64,000 nucleotides of DNA from Blautia glucerasea (GCF_020537505.1 NZ_JAJBMO010000003.1:62001-126000); one strand, 5' to 3'. Positions 16,122 through 25,956 are shown, numbered from the stretch's first letter. A program made the numbers and translations. The notes: generated by a model not told the origin, from the letters alone.

Positions 16122-16704
16122 AAAGACAACTATTCTTTTAGCATTTATTTTAGGAGCGGCTTCTGGATCTGCTGTAACTTGGTATTCGGTTAAGAAAAAA
16201 TATGAAGAGATTGCGCAAAGAGAAATTGATTCGGTAAAAGAAGTTTTTGCTAATCGCGAAAAAGAACGGAATAAAGATGTTGTAGCGAAAAACGTAACCG
16301 AAGACAAAAAAGAAAAGCCGGAACTCAAAGAATATGCAGCCAAACTTCATAGACAAGGTTATACAAAATATTCGGAGTATTTTGATGGTGGTATCAGCGA
16401 AGAGAAAGAAAGCGTGGTTAACGGTCCGTATGTAATTTCTCCAGAGCAGTTTGGTGAAAATGAAGATTACGAGAAAATCAGTCTAACATATTATGCCGAT
16501 CAGATATTGGCGGACGAAAACGATGAAATAATTGAAGATGTGGAAGAGATGGTCGGTTTTGAGTCATTGAACCATTTCGGAGAATATGAAGACGATTCGG
16601 TATTTGTTAGAAATGACGCTAAGAAATGCGATTATGAAATTCTCCTAGATCAGAAGTTATATTCTGATGTAATCAATGAGATGCCACATCAGATGGAGGT
16701 ATGA
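16108..16704 (+). CDS. N-terminally anchored acidic phage protein
   Basis: 198 residues from ATG 16108, which sits best behind GAGGGGGA (16093 is inside that site). Residues 8-25 are hydrophobic (ILLAFILGAASGSAVTW), followed by a charged coil and an acidic domain with YVISPEQFGENEDY, a stretch common in phage proteins of this size. Next gene overlaps by 4 bp (ATGA). Confidence 0.65.
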   Translation: MIMNKKTTILLAFILGAASGSAVTWYSVKKKYEEIAQREIDSVKEVFANREKERNKDVVAKNVTEDKKEKPELKEYAAKLHRQGYTKYSEYFDGGISEEKESVVNGPYVISPEQFGENEDYEKISLTYYADQILADENDEIIEDVEEMVGFESLNHFGEYEDDSVFVRNDAKKCDYEILLDQKLYSDVINEMPHQMEV

Positions 16705-17240
16705 TGACGAGGGATGAACTGAATAAGGCGTATTTTGAGTGGATGTATAGTCTTGTCTGTGACGATGAACCATCTTACCGAGAATTATTTCATTTCCTTC
16801 ATGGTGTTGATTTTACATATACAATCGATATGGATGGAAATCGTTTTGACGACGGCATCAATCTGCGATATCGCTTTGCGGATGAAAGTGGATATAATGG
16901 GCGGATGGTTGCGAAATATTTAGACTCTCGTCCATGTAGCGTATTGGAGATGCTTTTAGCACTAGCCATTCGATTAGAAGAGCATATTATGTCAGATCCA
17001 GAGCAAGGCGACCGAACTAGAATTTGGTTCTGGACTATGCTTTCTAATCTGGAGCTCGATGATATGATTGATTCCAGATTCGATGCGAATCATGTAGAAA
17101 ATGCGATTCAGAAATTATTGAATCGGGAATACGGACGTGACGGTAAAGGCGGTTTGTTCAGAATAAAGCATTGCAAATACGATTTAAGAAACGTTGAAAT
17201 CTGGTATCAGGCAAACTGGTACTTAAATGGCGTGAAATAG
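16701..17240 (+). CDS. conserved phage protein
   Basis: 179 residues, soluble, rich in acidic and aromatic residues (RDELNKAYFEWMYSLVCDD; CSVLEMLLALAIRLEEHIM). I have seen this layout in Firmicutes siphophage early regions without an assigned function. Start couples to the preceding stop by ATGATG. Confidence 0.7.
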   Translation: MMTRDELNKAYFEWMYSLVCDDEPSYRELFHFLHGVDFTYTIDMDGNRFDDGINLRYRFADESGYNGRMVAKYLDSRPCSVLEMLLALAIRLEEHIMSDPEQGDRTRIWFWTMLSNLELDDMIDSRFDANHVENAIQKLLNREYGRDGKGGLFRIKHCKYDLRNVEIWYQANWYLNGVK

Positions 17241-17253
17241 GAGGTAATATTAC

Positions 17254-17493
17254 ATGCTTGAGTATATTTTCAATAGTATGAAAAACACGGAGAAAAACTT
17301 TGAAATCATTTGCAGAAATCTGAAGAGGCAGAAGAGTTTTAACAAGTCTGTTGTATTCTTTTCTTTTTCTGTAGCTGCTTATGCATTTACAAATGAAATT
17401 GAAAAAAGGAACCAGGCAATGAGGATCAAGAATCTTGAGAAAGAGATTGAAAATATCAACAATAGAAACAACGAGCCAGGAGACGAAATGTGA
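17254..17493 (+). CDS. small phage protein with membrane segment and coil
   Basis: 79 residues. One hydrophobic stretch (SVVFFSFSVAAYAF) and a C-terminal coiled coil (RIKNLEKEIENINNR). GGAGGTAAT ribosome site. Directly before the replication gene. Confidence 0.6.
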   Translation: MLEYIFNSMKNTEKNFEIICRNLKRQKSFNKSVVFFSFSVAAYAFTNEIEKRNQAMRIKNLEKEIENINNRNNEPGDEM

Positions 17494-17497
17494 TGTG

Positions 17498-20400
17498 ATG
17501 ATGGATTTTATGATAATTTCAACACGTTCCAACAAACGCGGAATAATTGAAATCTATCCTAAATTTATAATCAAAAAAAGTTCTGATTTGATGATCCGCG
17601 GCGGTGATTTTTATGCTATCTGGATTGAGGAACGAGGATTATGGTCTACGGACGAACAAGATGCATTGCAACTTATCGACCGTGAATTGGATAGATATGC
17701 CGAAGAAAATAGAACGAAATTCAATTCGGACATAAAAGTTCTGCATATGTGGGACGCTGAATCTAAAATGATAGATTCGTGGCACAAATATTGCCAGAAG
17801 CAAATGAGAGACAATTTTCATGCGCTTGACGACAAACTTATATTTTCAAACATGGAAACAAATAAAAAAGACTACGCCAGCAAAAAGTTGAGTTATCCGC
17901 TTGAAGCTGGCGATTTGTCTGCTTATGAGAAATTAATGTCTACTTTATATTCCGAAGAAGAACGAACGAAAATAGAGTGGGCTATAGGTTCTATCGTATC
18001 TGGAGAGTCAAAGAAAATACAGAAATTTATGGTTCTTTATGGCGCACCAGGATCTGGAAAGGGAACGGTTTTAAATCTCATACTTTCATTATTTGAGGGT
18101 TATTACTCAGTATTCGATGCAAAAGCATTGGGATCGAGTAGTAACTCTTTTGCATTGGAAGCATTTAAAGCCAACCCACTTGTCGCGATTCAGCATGATG
18201 GTGACTTGTCTAAAATCGAGGATAATACTAGACTGAACAGTTTAGTTTCTCACGAGCTTATGACTGTGAACGAGAAGTTTAAATCTGCATATTCCAGTAG
18301 ATTTAATGCTTTCTTATTTATGGGAACTAACAAAGTAGTAAAAATAACAGATGCAAAATCGGGTCTTATAAGACGACTGATTGATGTATCACCCTCTGGG
18401 AATAAATTAAGTCCGAAAGAATACAAAGCAATTGTAAGTCAGATTGATTTTGAGTTGGGCGCGATTGCTTATCATTGTAAAAATGTATATTTAGCAAATC
18501 CTGGCAGATATGATGATTACATTCCAATCACCATGCTTGGTGCATCAAATGATTTCTACAACTTTATAATTGATTCTTATCACGTATTCAAGAAAGAAAA
18601 CGGAACTACACTAAAAGCAGCATGGGAGATGTACAAAACTTATTGCGATGAGGCGAAGGTGAGTTATCCGTTTTCGCAGAGGGTGTTTAAAGAGGAACTT
18701 AAAAACTATTTCAGAGATTTTCAAGAAAGATTTAATTTGGACGATGGAACCAGAGTGAGGAGCTATTACGTGGGATTTCGAACTGAAAAATTCGAAGCGG
18801 AAATCGTATCGGATAATTCTTCGGAAGGGATAGCAACTAATGCTATAGAACTTCACGATAGTGCTGTTTCCATATTTGATGAGATGTGTGGGGATTGCCT
18901 GGCACAATATGCTTCGGACAATGAAACTCCTCAGAAAAAATGGGAAAAAGTAACTTCTAAATTATCAGAGATAGATCCAACAAAACTCCATTACGTAAAA
19001 GTTCCAGAAAATCATATCGTTATTGATTTTGATATTCCAGATGAGCAAGGGAATAAATCTTTAGAAAAGAATATGGCAGAAGCTAGTAAATGGCCTCCGA
19101 CATATGCCGAACTCTCTAAATCTGGACAAGGTGTGCATCTTCATTATATTTACACTGGAGATCCAGCTGCATTGAGCAGAGTATATGACGACCATATCGA
19201 AATTAAGGTCTTTACTGGAAAAAGCTCATTGAGACGTAAGTTGTCCAAATGTAACAATCAACCTATCGCAAAGATTAGCTCTGGTTTACCACTGAAAGGA
19301 GATAACAAAATGGTAAATTTTGAAGCAATAAAAAGCGAGAAAGGGCTTAGAACACTGATAAAACGAAACCTCAATAAAGAGATTCATCCTGGAACTAAGC
19401 CGAGTATCGATTTTATATACAAAATATTGGAAGACGCATACAAAAGTGGTCTTCAGTACGATGTAACAGATATGCGGAATGCAATATTAGCATTCGGTGC
19501 AAATAGTACACACCAAGCAGAATATTGCGTGAAGCTTGTAAGTAAGATGCACTTTAAATCAGAAGAACCAGCCTGCGCTGTAAAAAATGAAAAGGCAAAG
19601 CTGGTCTTTTATGATATTGAAGTTTTTCCAAACCTGTTTCTTGTCAATTGGAAGATGGAAGGCGTCGGAAAACCTGTAATACGTATGATTAATCCTACAC
19701 CACAGGAAATTGAGGAACTTATGCAATTTCGGCTGGTTGGATTTAACTGTCGCAGATACGATAATCATTTCTTATATGCGCGACTTATGGGGTATACCAA
19801 CGAACAGCTTTATAATCTTTCACAAAGAATTATTAAAGGTGGTCCAAATTGCTTCTTTGGTGAGGCGTATAACGTATCGTATACGGACGTTTACGATTTT
19901 GCATCCGCTGGAAACAAGAAGAGCTTAAAGAAGCTTGAAATTGAGATGGGAAATCTTTCTGAAGAGAAGCTCAAAAAGAAAGGATTTTCAGATTTCGAAA
20001 TTCAGATCATCAAAGCTGGAACTCATCATCAGGAACTTGGACTTCCATGGGACCAGCCGGTACCAGAGGAATTATGGATTAAGGTCGCTGAATATTGTGA
20101 CAACGATGTTATAGCAACTGAGGCAGCATTTACATATCTGAAAGCCGATTGGACCGCAAGACAAATTCTGGCAGATTTAGCAGAAATGACTGTAAACGAT
20201 ACAACCAATAGTCTTACAACCAGAATTATATTTGGTAAAAATCGTAATCCTCAGAATGAATTTCATTATAGGGATTTATCAAAGCCTGTTGGTACGCTTG
20301 ATCAGGAAAGTCTTGATTTCTTAAAAGAAGCTTGCCCTAAAATGATGGAAGATTTTCATTATGGTTGGAAAAATAACGGTAAGGAAAAAGTTCCATTTGA

Positions 20401-21832
20401 AGAATCCAGTATTCTACCATATTTCCCTGGGTATGAATTTGAGTGTGGAAAATCGACCTATAGAGGCGAAGAAGTCGGAGAGGGTGGATTTGCACAAGGT
20501 GCTCCTGGAATGTATGGAAATGTTGCGCTTTTGGATGTTTCATCAATGCACCCGCATAGTGTAATCGCAGAGGTGCTATTCGGACCTAAGTTTACAAGAG
20601 CGTTCCGGGAAATTGTTGAAGGACGAGTGAGCATCAAACATGAGGCATGGGATATTGTGAATACTATGCTGGATGGAAAACTTACTCCATATATTCAGAG
20701 GGTTATTGATGGCGATATGACATCGAAAGATTTAGCAAATGCGTTAAAGACAGCCATCAACTCGGTGTACGGACTCACATCCGCTTCATTTGCTAATCCA
20801 TTTAAAGATCCAAGAAATATTGACAATATTGTAGCTAAACGTGGAGCTTTATTCATGATTGACTTGAAGAACGAAGTTCTCAATCGTGGGTTCCAGGTAG
20901 CACATATCAAGACCGATTCGATTAAGATTCCGGATGCAACACCGGAGATAATTCAGTTTGTCATGGATTTCGGAGAACGATATGGCTATACATTTGAGCA
21001 CGAAGCTACATATGATCGGATGACTTTAGTCAACGATGCGGTTTATATTGCCAAGTATAAGGATGCAGAGGATTGTAAGGCATTATATGGATATATCCCA
21101 GGAGACAATAAAAAGAATGGTGGAAAGTGGACTGCTACAGGAACTCAGTTTCAGATTCCATATGTATTTAAAAAGCTGTTCAGCGGAGAAGAAATCGCAT
21201 TTGAAGATATGTGCGAGACCAAATCGGTGAGCAGCTCTTTATATTTGGATTTAAATGAAACTTTACCAGATGTATCAAAAGAAGAAAAAGAATTTGCCAA
21301 AGCAGAAAGTGACTATAAAAAAGGTCTTATTTCCGACATCACATTTGAATCTACCTGCCAGGAATTGAATCCGAAAATCGCGAAGGGACATAATTACAGA
21401 TTCGTTGGAAAAGTTGGTCAGTTCTGTCCGATGAAAGAAGGATATGGTGCTGGATTACTTATGCGTGAAAAAGACGGTAAGTATTACGCGGCAACCGGTT
21501 CCAAAGGATATCGGTGGATGGAATCGGAAATGGTTAAAGAGCTTGGAAAAGAGGACGGAATCGACCATTCTTATTATGACAAGCTTGTTGATGAAGCTGT
21601 GAAGACTATTTCTCAGTATGGCGATTTTGAATGGTTTGTGTCCGACGATCCATATATTGAAGAGCTTGGAGCAAACGATGCAGACTGTATGCCTTGTGGT
21701 GATGGAAAGTACAAGAGTTGCTACGATTGCCCCGATTTCAAGAACGATTATCCGTTAAACATGTCCTGCGATAAAGGCTTTAATATCGGAGATGTTTTGA
21801 TGGGGCTTTGCATGAATAAACCAGAAAATTAA
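17498..21832 (+). CDS. fused SF3 helicase - primase - family B DNA polymerase
   Basis: A 1,444-residue protein from ATG 17498 (AGGAG upstream). In order: a D5/P4-like SF3 helicase with P-loop GAPGSGKGT near residue 182; an archaeo-eukaryotic-type primase region with DFD near 510 and SGQGVHLHY after it; and a family B polymerase. The exonuclease has FYDIEVF (about 704), GFNCRRYDNH and YCDNDV; the polymerase has LLDVSSMHP (motif A, about 1011), KTAINSVYG (motif B, about 1084) and KTDS (motif C, about 1136). All catalytic residues appear present. It would unwind, prime and copy phage DNA in one chain. These activities are usually separate proteins. The frame is unbroken for 4.3 kb. Confidence 0.85.
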   Translation: MMDFMIISTRSNKRGIIEIYPKFIIKKSSDLMIRGGDFYAIWIEERGLWSTDEQDALQLIDRELDRYAEENRTKFNSDIKVLHMWDAESKMIDSWHKYCQKQMRDNFHALDDKLIFSNMETNKKDYASKKLSYPLEAGDLSAYEKLMSTLYSEEERTKIEWAIGSIVSGESKKIQKFMVLYGAPGSGKGTVLNLILSLFEGYYSVFDAKALGSSSNSFALEAFKANPLVAIQHDGDLSKIEDNTRLNSLVSHELMTVNEKFKSAYSSRFNAFLFMGTNKVVKITDAKSGLIRRLIDVSPSGNKLSPKEYKAIVSQIDFELGAIAYHCKNVYLANPGRYDDYIPITMLGASNDFYNFIIDSYHVFKKENGTTLKAAWEMYKTYCDEAKVSYPFSQRVFKEELKNYFRDFQERFNLDDGTRVRSYYVGFRTEKFEAEIVSDNSSEGIATNAIELHDSAVSIFDEMCGDCLAQYASDNETPQKKWEKVTSKLSEIDPTKLHYVKVPENHIVIDFDIPDEQGNKSLEKNMAEASKWPPTYAELSKSGQGVHLHYIYTGDPAALSRVYDDHIEIKVFTGKSSLRRKLSKCNNQPIAKISSGLPLKGDNKMVNFEAIKSEKGLRTLIKRNLNKEIHPGTKPSIDFIYKILEDAYKSGLQYDVTDMRNAILAFGANSTHQAEYCVKLVSKMHFKSEEPACAVKNEKAKLVFYDIEVFPNLFLVNWKMEGVGKPVIRMINPTPQEIEELMQFRLVGFNCRRYDNHFLYARLMGYTNEQLYNLSQRIIKGGPNCFFGEAYNVSYTDVYDFASAGNKKSLKKLEIEMGNLSEEKLKKKGFSDFEIQIIKAGTHHQELGLPWDQPVPEELWIKVAEYCDNDVIATEAAFTYLKADWTARQILADLAEMTVNDTTNSLTTRIIFGKNRNPQNEFHYRDLSKPVGTLDQESLDFLKEACPKMMEDFHYGWKNNGKEKVPFEESSILPYFPGYEFECGKSTYRGEEVGEGGFAQGAPGMYGNVALLDVSSMHPHSVIAEVLFGPKFTRAFREIVEGRVSIKHEAWDIVNTMLDGKLTPYIQRVIDGDMTSKDLANALKTAINSVYGLTSASFANPFKDPRNIDNIVAKRGALFMIDLKNEVLNRGFQVAHIKTDSIKIPDATPEIIQFVMDFGERYGYTFEHEATYDRMTLVNDAVYIAKYKDAEDCKALYGYIPGDNKKNGGKWTATGTQFQIPYVFKKLFSGEEIAFEDMCETKSVSSSLYLDLNETLPDVSKEEKEFAKAESDYKKGLISDITFESTCQELNPKIAKGHNYRFVGKVGQFCPMKEGYGAGLLMREKDGKYYAATGSKGYRWMESEMVKELGKEDGIDHSYYDKLVDEAVKTISQYGDFEWFVSDDPYIEELGANDADCMPCGDGKYKSCYDCPDFKNDYPLNMSCDKGFNIGDVLMGLCMNKPEN

Positions 21833-21850
21833 TAAGGAGATATTTTAACA

Positions 21851-22363
21851 ATGAGAGACAATTTAGTAATTATCGAGGGAACAAAATTTATTTACAAAAC
21901 AAATTTCTCTGGTGATCCAGATAGAGACACTTATGGAAATACTCAGAGAAAAGGGAATCTGATTATTCCGGATATTGAGCAGGCAAGAAGACTTATCGAT
22001 GAAGGCTTCAATGTTAAACTGACAAAGCCGAAACCAGGAGAGGAAGAAGGATTTATTCCAAGATATTATGTAGCCATCAAAGTGAACTACGAGAGCGAAT
22101 GGCCGCCTAAAATTTTCTTAATGACAGGCGAGAACGATCGTCATGGAGTCCTTCTGGATGCGGAATCTGTTAGTAATATCGATTACATGTGGATCGATAA
22201 CGTGAATGTTGTTCTGAATAAATACGAGGGAAAGAACGGAAAATCTCTCTGGGTTAAGAGTATGGAAGTATTCCAGAAAATGGATGACGATCCGATTAGT
22301 ATGAGACATTCCGATGTAAATCGCGATCAGTCTGATGAGGAAGATGATATTCCATTTAACTAA
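21851..22363 (+). CDS. single-stranded DNA-binding protein (DUF2815-like)
   Basis: 170 residues with the all-beta character of phage DUF2815 proteins. The C-terminus is acidic and ends DDIPFN, close to the SSB tip (DDDIPF) that recruits partner proteins. It follows the polymerase gene by 18 bp and precedes the helicase, as expected for a replication operon. Confidence 0.75.
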   Translation: MRDNLVIIEGTKFIYKTNFSGDPDRDTYGNTQRKGNLIIPDIEQARRLIDEGFNVKLTKPKPGEEEGFIPRYYVAIKVNYESEWPPKIFLMTGENDRHGVLLDAESVSNIDYMWIDNVNVVLNKYEGKNGKSLWVKSMEVFQKMDDDPISMRHSDVNRDQSDEEDDIPFN

Positions 22364-22392
22364 GCATTTCGTAATTTTGAAAGGAGATCAAG

Positions 22393-22674
22393 ATGAACGA
22401 ATTTGAACTTGGACAGATAGTGTGTACCCGTGGTATCGCAGAAGCGATGAAAAAAGACCGAAATTTATATTTATTCATTTTGGATGCCTTGTATGGGAAG
22501 TATTGCAAATGTGACTGGGGTGATACCTGTGAAGAAGATGTTAGAAGTAACAACGAAGCTGTAAAAAATGGTGAGAGAATTTTAGCTGCTTATATGTATG
22601 GTGATACGAAAATTTGGATAATCACTGAATGGGATAGAAGTGCAACAACGATTCTTTTTCCAGAAGAATATTGA
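22393..22674 (+). CDS. small phage protein
   Basis: 93 residues with a GAAAGGAG site. The part YGKYCKCDWGDTCEEDVRSN matches a short family of Firmicutes phage proteins that often sits among replication genes; it looks like a metal- or substrate-binding turn but no function is established. Confidence 0.65.
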   Translation: MNEFELGQIVCTRGIAEAMKKDRNLYLFILDALYGKYCKCDWGDTCEEDVRSNNEAVKNGERILAAYMYGDTKIWIITEWDRSATTILFPEEY

Positions 22675-22684
22675 TGGAGGGCTC

Positions 22685-22993
22685 ATGAAAAAAAGATATT
22701 CCATAAGTTCATTCCAATGCTGTCAATCAATAGAAAATTTTTATGCAAACGTTGCCAAAATAATCGGAATTACTGTAACCGACAATACGGTTTATGATTG
22801 CAGAAAGATAAGAGTAACCGTACCGGTGCAGAACTGTATTTTCGCATATTATAAAGAAAACGGATTTTCTAATGCTGCAATTTCATGTAACTGGCTTATG
22901 AGAGGTCCGAAAGCAGATCTGACTGGCGACGATTTAGCATTTGAAGTTGAAGATGGATTCACAAGCGAAAGTGGAGACTTATGTGCGCATTAG
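22685..22993 (+). CDS. small phage protein
   Basis: 102 residues. ATG at 22685 follows TGGAGGG. Contains four cysteines; no known motif. It overlaps the helicase gene by 13 bp, so the two are translationally coupled. Confidence 0.6.
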   Translation: MKKRYSISSFQCCQSIENFYANVAKIIGITVTDNTVYDCRKIRVTVPVQNCIFAYYKENGFSNAAISCNWLMRGPKADLTGDDLAFEVEDGFTSESGDLCAH

Positions 22994-24210
22994 AATTACG
23001 TGAGTATCAACTAAAAGCTGTTGAGCAAATGAAAAACGGATGTATTCTTTGTGGTGGAGTTGGTAGCGGGAAATCTAGAACATCTTTGGCGTATTATTAC
23101 GTCCGTAATGGTGGCTGCCTGGAAACGGATGAGTATATGCCTATGGATGATCCGCCGAAAGACTTATACATAATTACAACTGCTCGAAAGAGAGATACTT
23201 TAGAATGGGAGGGTGAGCTTGCGCCCTTCCTTCTTTCTACTCACGAAGATGTTAATTTATATTGTAATAAAGTAATTGTTGATTCTTGGAACAATATAAA
23301 AAAATATTCCGATGTTAGAAACGCATTCTTTATATTTGACGAGCAGAGAGTTATAGGTTCTGGAACATGGGTTAAAGCGTTCTTGAAGATTGCGAAATCA
23401 AACGAGTGGATTCTTTTATCAGCAACACCTGGTGATACTTGGCAGGATTATATTCCGGTATTTATAGCAAATGGATTTTATAAAAACCGGAGCGAATTTA
23501 TAAGGGAGCATGTTATATACAGCCGATTTAGTAAATTTCCAAAGATTGACAGGTATATAGATACTGGAAGATTGATCCGTTTACGAAACTCCATTCTCGT
23601 GAATATGGATTTCAAACGCCAGACCGTTTCGCATCATGAAGATATCTATGTCAAATACGATGTTTCAGAATACAAAATGGCTGGGAAAAACAGATGGAAT
23701 CCCTTCAAGCAAGAACCAATCATTAATGCGGCTGAATTATGTTATGTTTGGCGAAAGATAGTTAATACCGATACATCCAGGCAAATCGCATTATTGGAAA
23801 TCATTGAGAAACATCCAAAAGCAATTATATTTTACAATTTTGATTATGAATTGGAGTTGTTAAAACAGATTTTATCTGAATATGAGATTGCAGAATGGAA
23901 CGGACATAAGCATCAGCCTATACCAACAGGCTCGGCGTGGGTATATTTGGTACAGTACAATGCCGGAGCAGAAGGATGGAATTGTATTACAACTGACACA
24001 ATAGTATTCTTTTCTCAGAATTATTCTTACAAAATAATGTCACAGTCAGCTGGACGGATTGACAGAATGAATACTCCATTTACGGATTTATATTATTATC
24101 ATTTGAAATCGAGATCTGGTATAGACCTAGCTATTAGTAAGGCTCTGAAAGAGAAGAAAACATTCAATGAAACGAGATGGTTTAATAAAAGTCGGGGGCA
24201 TTCGGTGTAA
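22981..24210 (+). CDS. SF2 DNA helicase
   Basis: 409 residues. Walker A GGVGSGKSRTS (about residues 24-34), DEQR as motif II (about 121), LLSATPG as motif III, and the C-terminal motifs SAWVYLVQYNAGAEGWN and QSAGRIDR (motif VI). A compact SNF2/UvsW-like ATPase, probably acting with the fused replication protein in fork or recombination handling. Confidence 0.85.
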   Translation: MCALELREYQLKAVEQMKNGCILCGGVGSGKSRTSLAYYYVRNGGCLETDEYMPMDDPPKDLYIITTARKRDTLEWEGELAPFLLSTHEDVNLYCNKVIVDSWNNIKKYSDVRNAFFIFDEQRVIGSGTWVKAFLKIAKSNEWILLSATPGDTWQDYIPVFIANGFYKNRSEFIREHVIYSRFSKFPKIDRYIDTGRLIRLRNSILVNMDFKRQTVSHHEDIYVKYDVSEYKMAGKNRWNPFKQEPIINAAELCYVWRKIVNTDTSRQIALLEIIEKHPKAIIFYNFDYELELLKQILSEYEIAEWNGHKHQPIPTGSAWVYLVQYNAGAEGWNCITTDTIVFFSQNYSYKIMSQSAGRIDRMNTPFTDLYYYHLKSRSGIDLAISKALKEKKTFNETRWFNKSRGHSV

Positions 24211-24226
24211 AGGATGGTGGATTGAC

Positions 24227-24382
24227 GTGCAAATACTGAAAACATTAAAAACATTGACTATGTTTATATGGATGTTATCTATTAAATTAAAAATGTTATC
24301 AGAAGAAGAGTTTAATGCTTTGATAACGTGCTGTACTTATGAAGAGACTGTATACGCATTTTTACTTCGATATTGTGTATGA
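24227..24382 (+). CDS. 51-residue phage protein, start uncertain
   Basis: A GTG after GGATGGTGG opens a short frame with a hydrophobic N-terminal half and SEEEFNALITCCTYEE. Codon use looks coding, but the start is not firm and it has no recognised family. Confidence 0.4.
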   Translation: MQILKTLKTLTMFIWMLSIKLKMLSEEEFNALITCCTYEETVYAFLLRYCV

Positions 24383-24394
24383 ATGAGGTGTCAC

Positions 24395-24550
24395 ATGGAA
24401 AATATTTACAGAGAAGTAAATTTTGAAAAATATTGTCCTACTTGCGAGCATAAGAAAAAGGATGAAAAATTTGATCCTTGTAATGATTGTTTAGCAGAGG
24501 GCATGAACACAAATTCAGAAATACCAATCTATTGGAAGGGGGAGGAATGA
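24395..24550 (+). CDS. 51-residue four-cysteine protein
   Basis: ATG after GAGGTGTC. CPTC and CNDC pairs, about 15 residues apart, form a probable zinc knuckle. Short Cys-rich proteins of this kind recur in Firmicutes phages. Overlaps the ribosome site of the next gene. Confidence 0.6.
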   Translation: MENIYREVNFEKYCPTCEHKKKDEKFDPCNDCLAEGMNTNSEIPIYWKGEE

Positions 24551-24552
24551 TA

Positions 24553-24735
24553 ATGGTAGAAAGTGTTATTGTTAGCGTGAATTTTCCAGATGATGGTGGT
24601 GAAGACACTGGGATATTATTAGTAGGAAAACCAAAACCAGGTCACGCTTCAGAAATCATCAATGCATTTGAGGGAAAGGCAGCACGAGAACTTTATAAGA
24701 AATTGACGAAAAGAAAGGTGGTGCCAGAGGCATGA
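24553..24735 (+). CDS. small conserved phage protein
   Basis: 60 residues; ATG 24553 is 6 nt after GGAGGA. Beta-rich start (VESVIVSVNFPDDGGEDTG) and KPKPG(H)ASEIINAF. Overlaps the next gene by 4 bp. No known role. Confidence 0.6.
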   Translation: MVESVIVSVNFPDDGGEDTGILLVGKPKPGHASEIINAFEGKAARELYKKLTKRKVVPEA

Positions 24736-25697
24736 GCTTTCAATACGATCAGTATCTGGCACAGCACCGATCAAATGTAAAAAGAGGATATGAATGGCTA
24801 TGTGAGAATTTACCAGATGTAATAAAAGACGCTGTGAATGCTGGATGGCAGACTGGATTTGCTCACGATCAGTCTAAGGATGAGCCGGATGAGTACAACG
24901 CTTACGACGCATATTTTTATGGTAATAATCGTTCTTTTAAAGTTGTACAGGATTACCAGCGAGCTTGGCTCTTACATATTCATCGTAATCCGCATCATTG
25001 GCAACATTGGGTATTAATCAATGACGATCCAAAAGAAGGAGAAATCGTGTTGGAGATGCCATACGATTATATTATTGAAATGATCTGCGACTGGTGGGCG
25101 TTCAGCTGGGCACAGGAAAATCTGGATGAGATATTCAACTGGTATGAAGAACATTCAAAGTATATGAAGCTTGCTCCCGACACAAGGAAAACTGTAGAAG
25201 ATATTCTCAGTAAGATCAAGGTTAAGCTGGACGAGGATAGCAATGCGGAAATTCAGCATAGTGGAGTCAAAGGTACGAAATGGGGTGTTAGAAATGGTCC
25301 ACCATATCCGATAGAAGAAAATAAAAAGGTTGCAAAAGTTCGCAGACATGATAATCTTGTAGAAGAAGCAATTCATTCTGGGGAAGTATCCAAGACAGTC
25401 AATAAAGATAAACAAAAGCGTCATACCAAATCAGACCATTTACCAGGAAGAAGCTATCTTGATGGTGATGTAGAATATGCTCAGAAGTTGGTTGATAAGT
25501 ATGGCGGTAAAGGCGAATCAAGATTAGATCGCAACGGACACTGGAATCATCGAGAACGTATTACTGCCGATCATGATATTGGTACGTACGTTGATGAAAG
25601 CGGAAACGAAGTTGTATCTAACACAGCTATGATCGTATATTCTAAAACGGGAACGCACGTTTATCCAGCAAGAAGAAAGGAGAAAAATAATGCTTAG
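24732..25697 (+). CDS. DUF5662 - GVKGxKWGVR - Ntox50-like fusion protein
   Basis: 321 residues in three parts. Residues 1-165 match the DUF5662 pattern (HRSNVKRGYEWL, AHDQSKDEPDEYNAY, HRNPHHWQHW, conserved His/Asp). About 172-190 holds SGVKGTKWGVRNG, a short motif seen on phage structural and toxin-bearing proteins. From about 235 to the end the sequence follows the polymorphic-toxin type 50 plan (VEYAQKLVDKYGGKGE, then YSKTGTHVYPARR). Such domains are RNase-like effectors; whether it is active here, and what the immunity factor would be, is not evident. Next gene overlaps by 8 bp. Confidence 0.7.
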   Translation: MSFQYDQYLAQHRSNVKRGYEWLCENLPDVIKDAVNAGWQTGFAHDQSKDEPDEYNAYDAYFYGNNRSFKVVQDYQRAWLLHIHRNPHHWQHWVLINDDPKEGEIVLEMPYDYIIEMICDWWAFSWAQENLDEIFNWYEEHSKYMKLAPDTRKTVEDILSKIKVKLDEDSNAEIQHSGVKGTKWGVRNGPPYPIEENKKVAKVRRHDNLVEEAIHSGEVSKTVNKDKQKRHTKSDHLPGRSYLDGDVEYAQKLVDKYGGKGESRLDRNGHWNHRERITADHDIGTYVDESGNEVVSNTAMIVYSKTGTHVYPARRKEKNNA

Positions 25698-25899
25698 TCA
25701 GAGTCTTGAAGGAAAAAGAGTTAAAATAATTTGCACAGATGGAGAAGAATTTGAAGGAATTGTTTCGGATTATATATTTCCAGACGACAACGAACCAGAG
25801 GGAATCGCAGCAATCGACATTGAAGATTGTCCACAGAGACCTGGATTGTGTATCGGCTTCAATGAAGATGAAATCGAGTCAATTGAAGTATTGGGGTAG
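25690..25899 (+). CDS. LSM/Sm-like small protein
   Basis: 69 residues with a beta-barrel pattern typical of Sm folds (GKRVKIICTDGEEFEGIV, then AIDIEDC). It overlaps the toxin-domain gene, so it could be its partner or an unrelated RNA-binding protein. Inference only. Confidence 0.6.
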   Translation: MLSQSLEGKRVKIICTDGEEFEGIVSDYIFPDDNEPEGIAAIDIEDCPQRPGLCIGFNEDEIESIEVLG

Positions 25900-25956
25900 A
25901 CCATGAACCATTTTACCGTTCTCATTCATATACGGATGATATAAATCTTTATCCAT
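25879..25956 (-). CDS. 25-residue reverse-strand peptide (tentative)
   Basis: A short frame with a strong GGAAGGGGGG site 5 nt before its ATG, reading back into the end of the LSM-like gene. It is one of only two likely reverse genes in the prophage. No known match. Confidence 0.35.
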   Translation of the reverse strand: MDKDLYHPYMNENGKMVHGLPQYFN

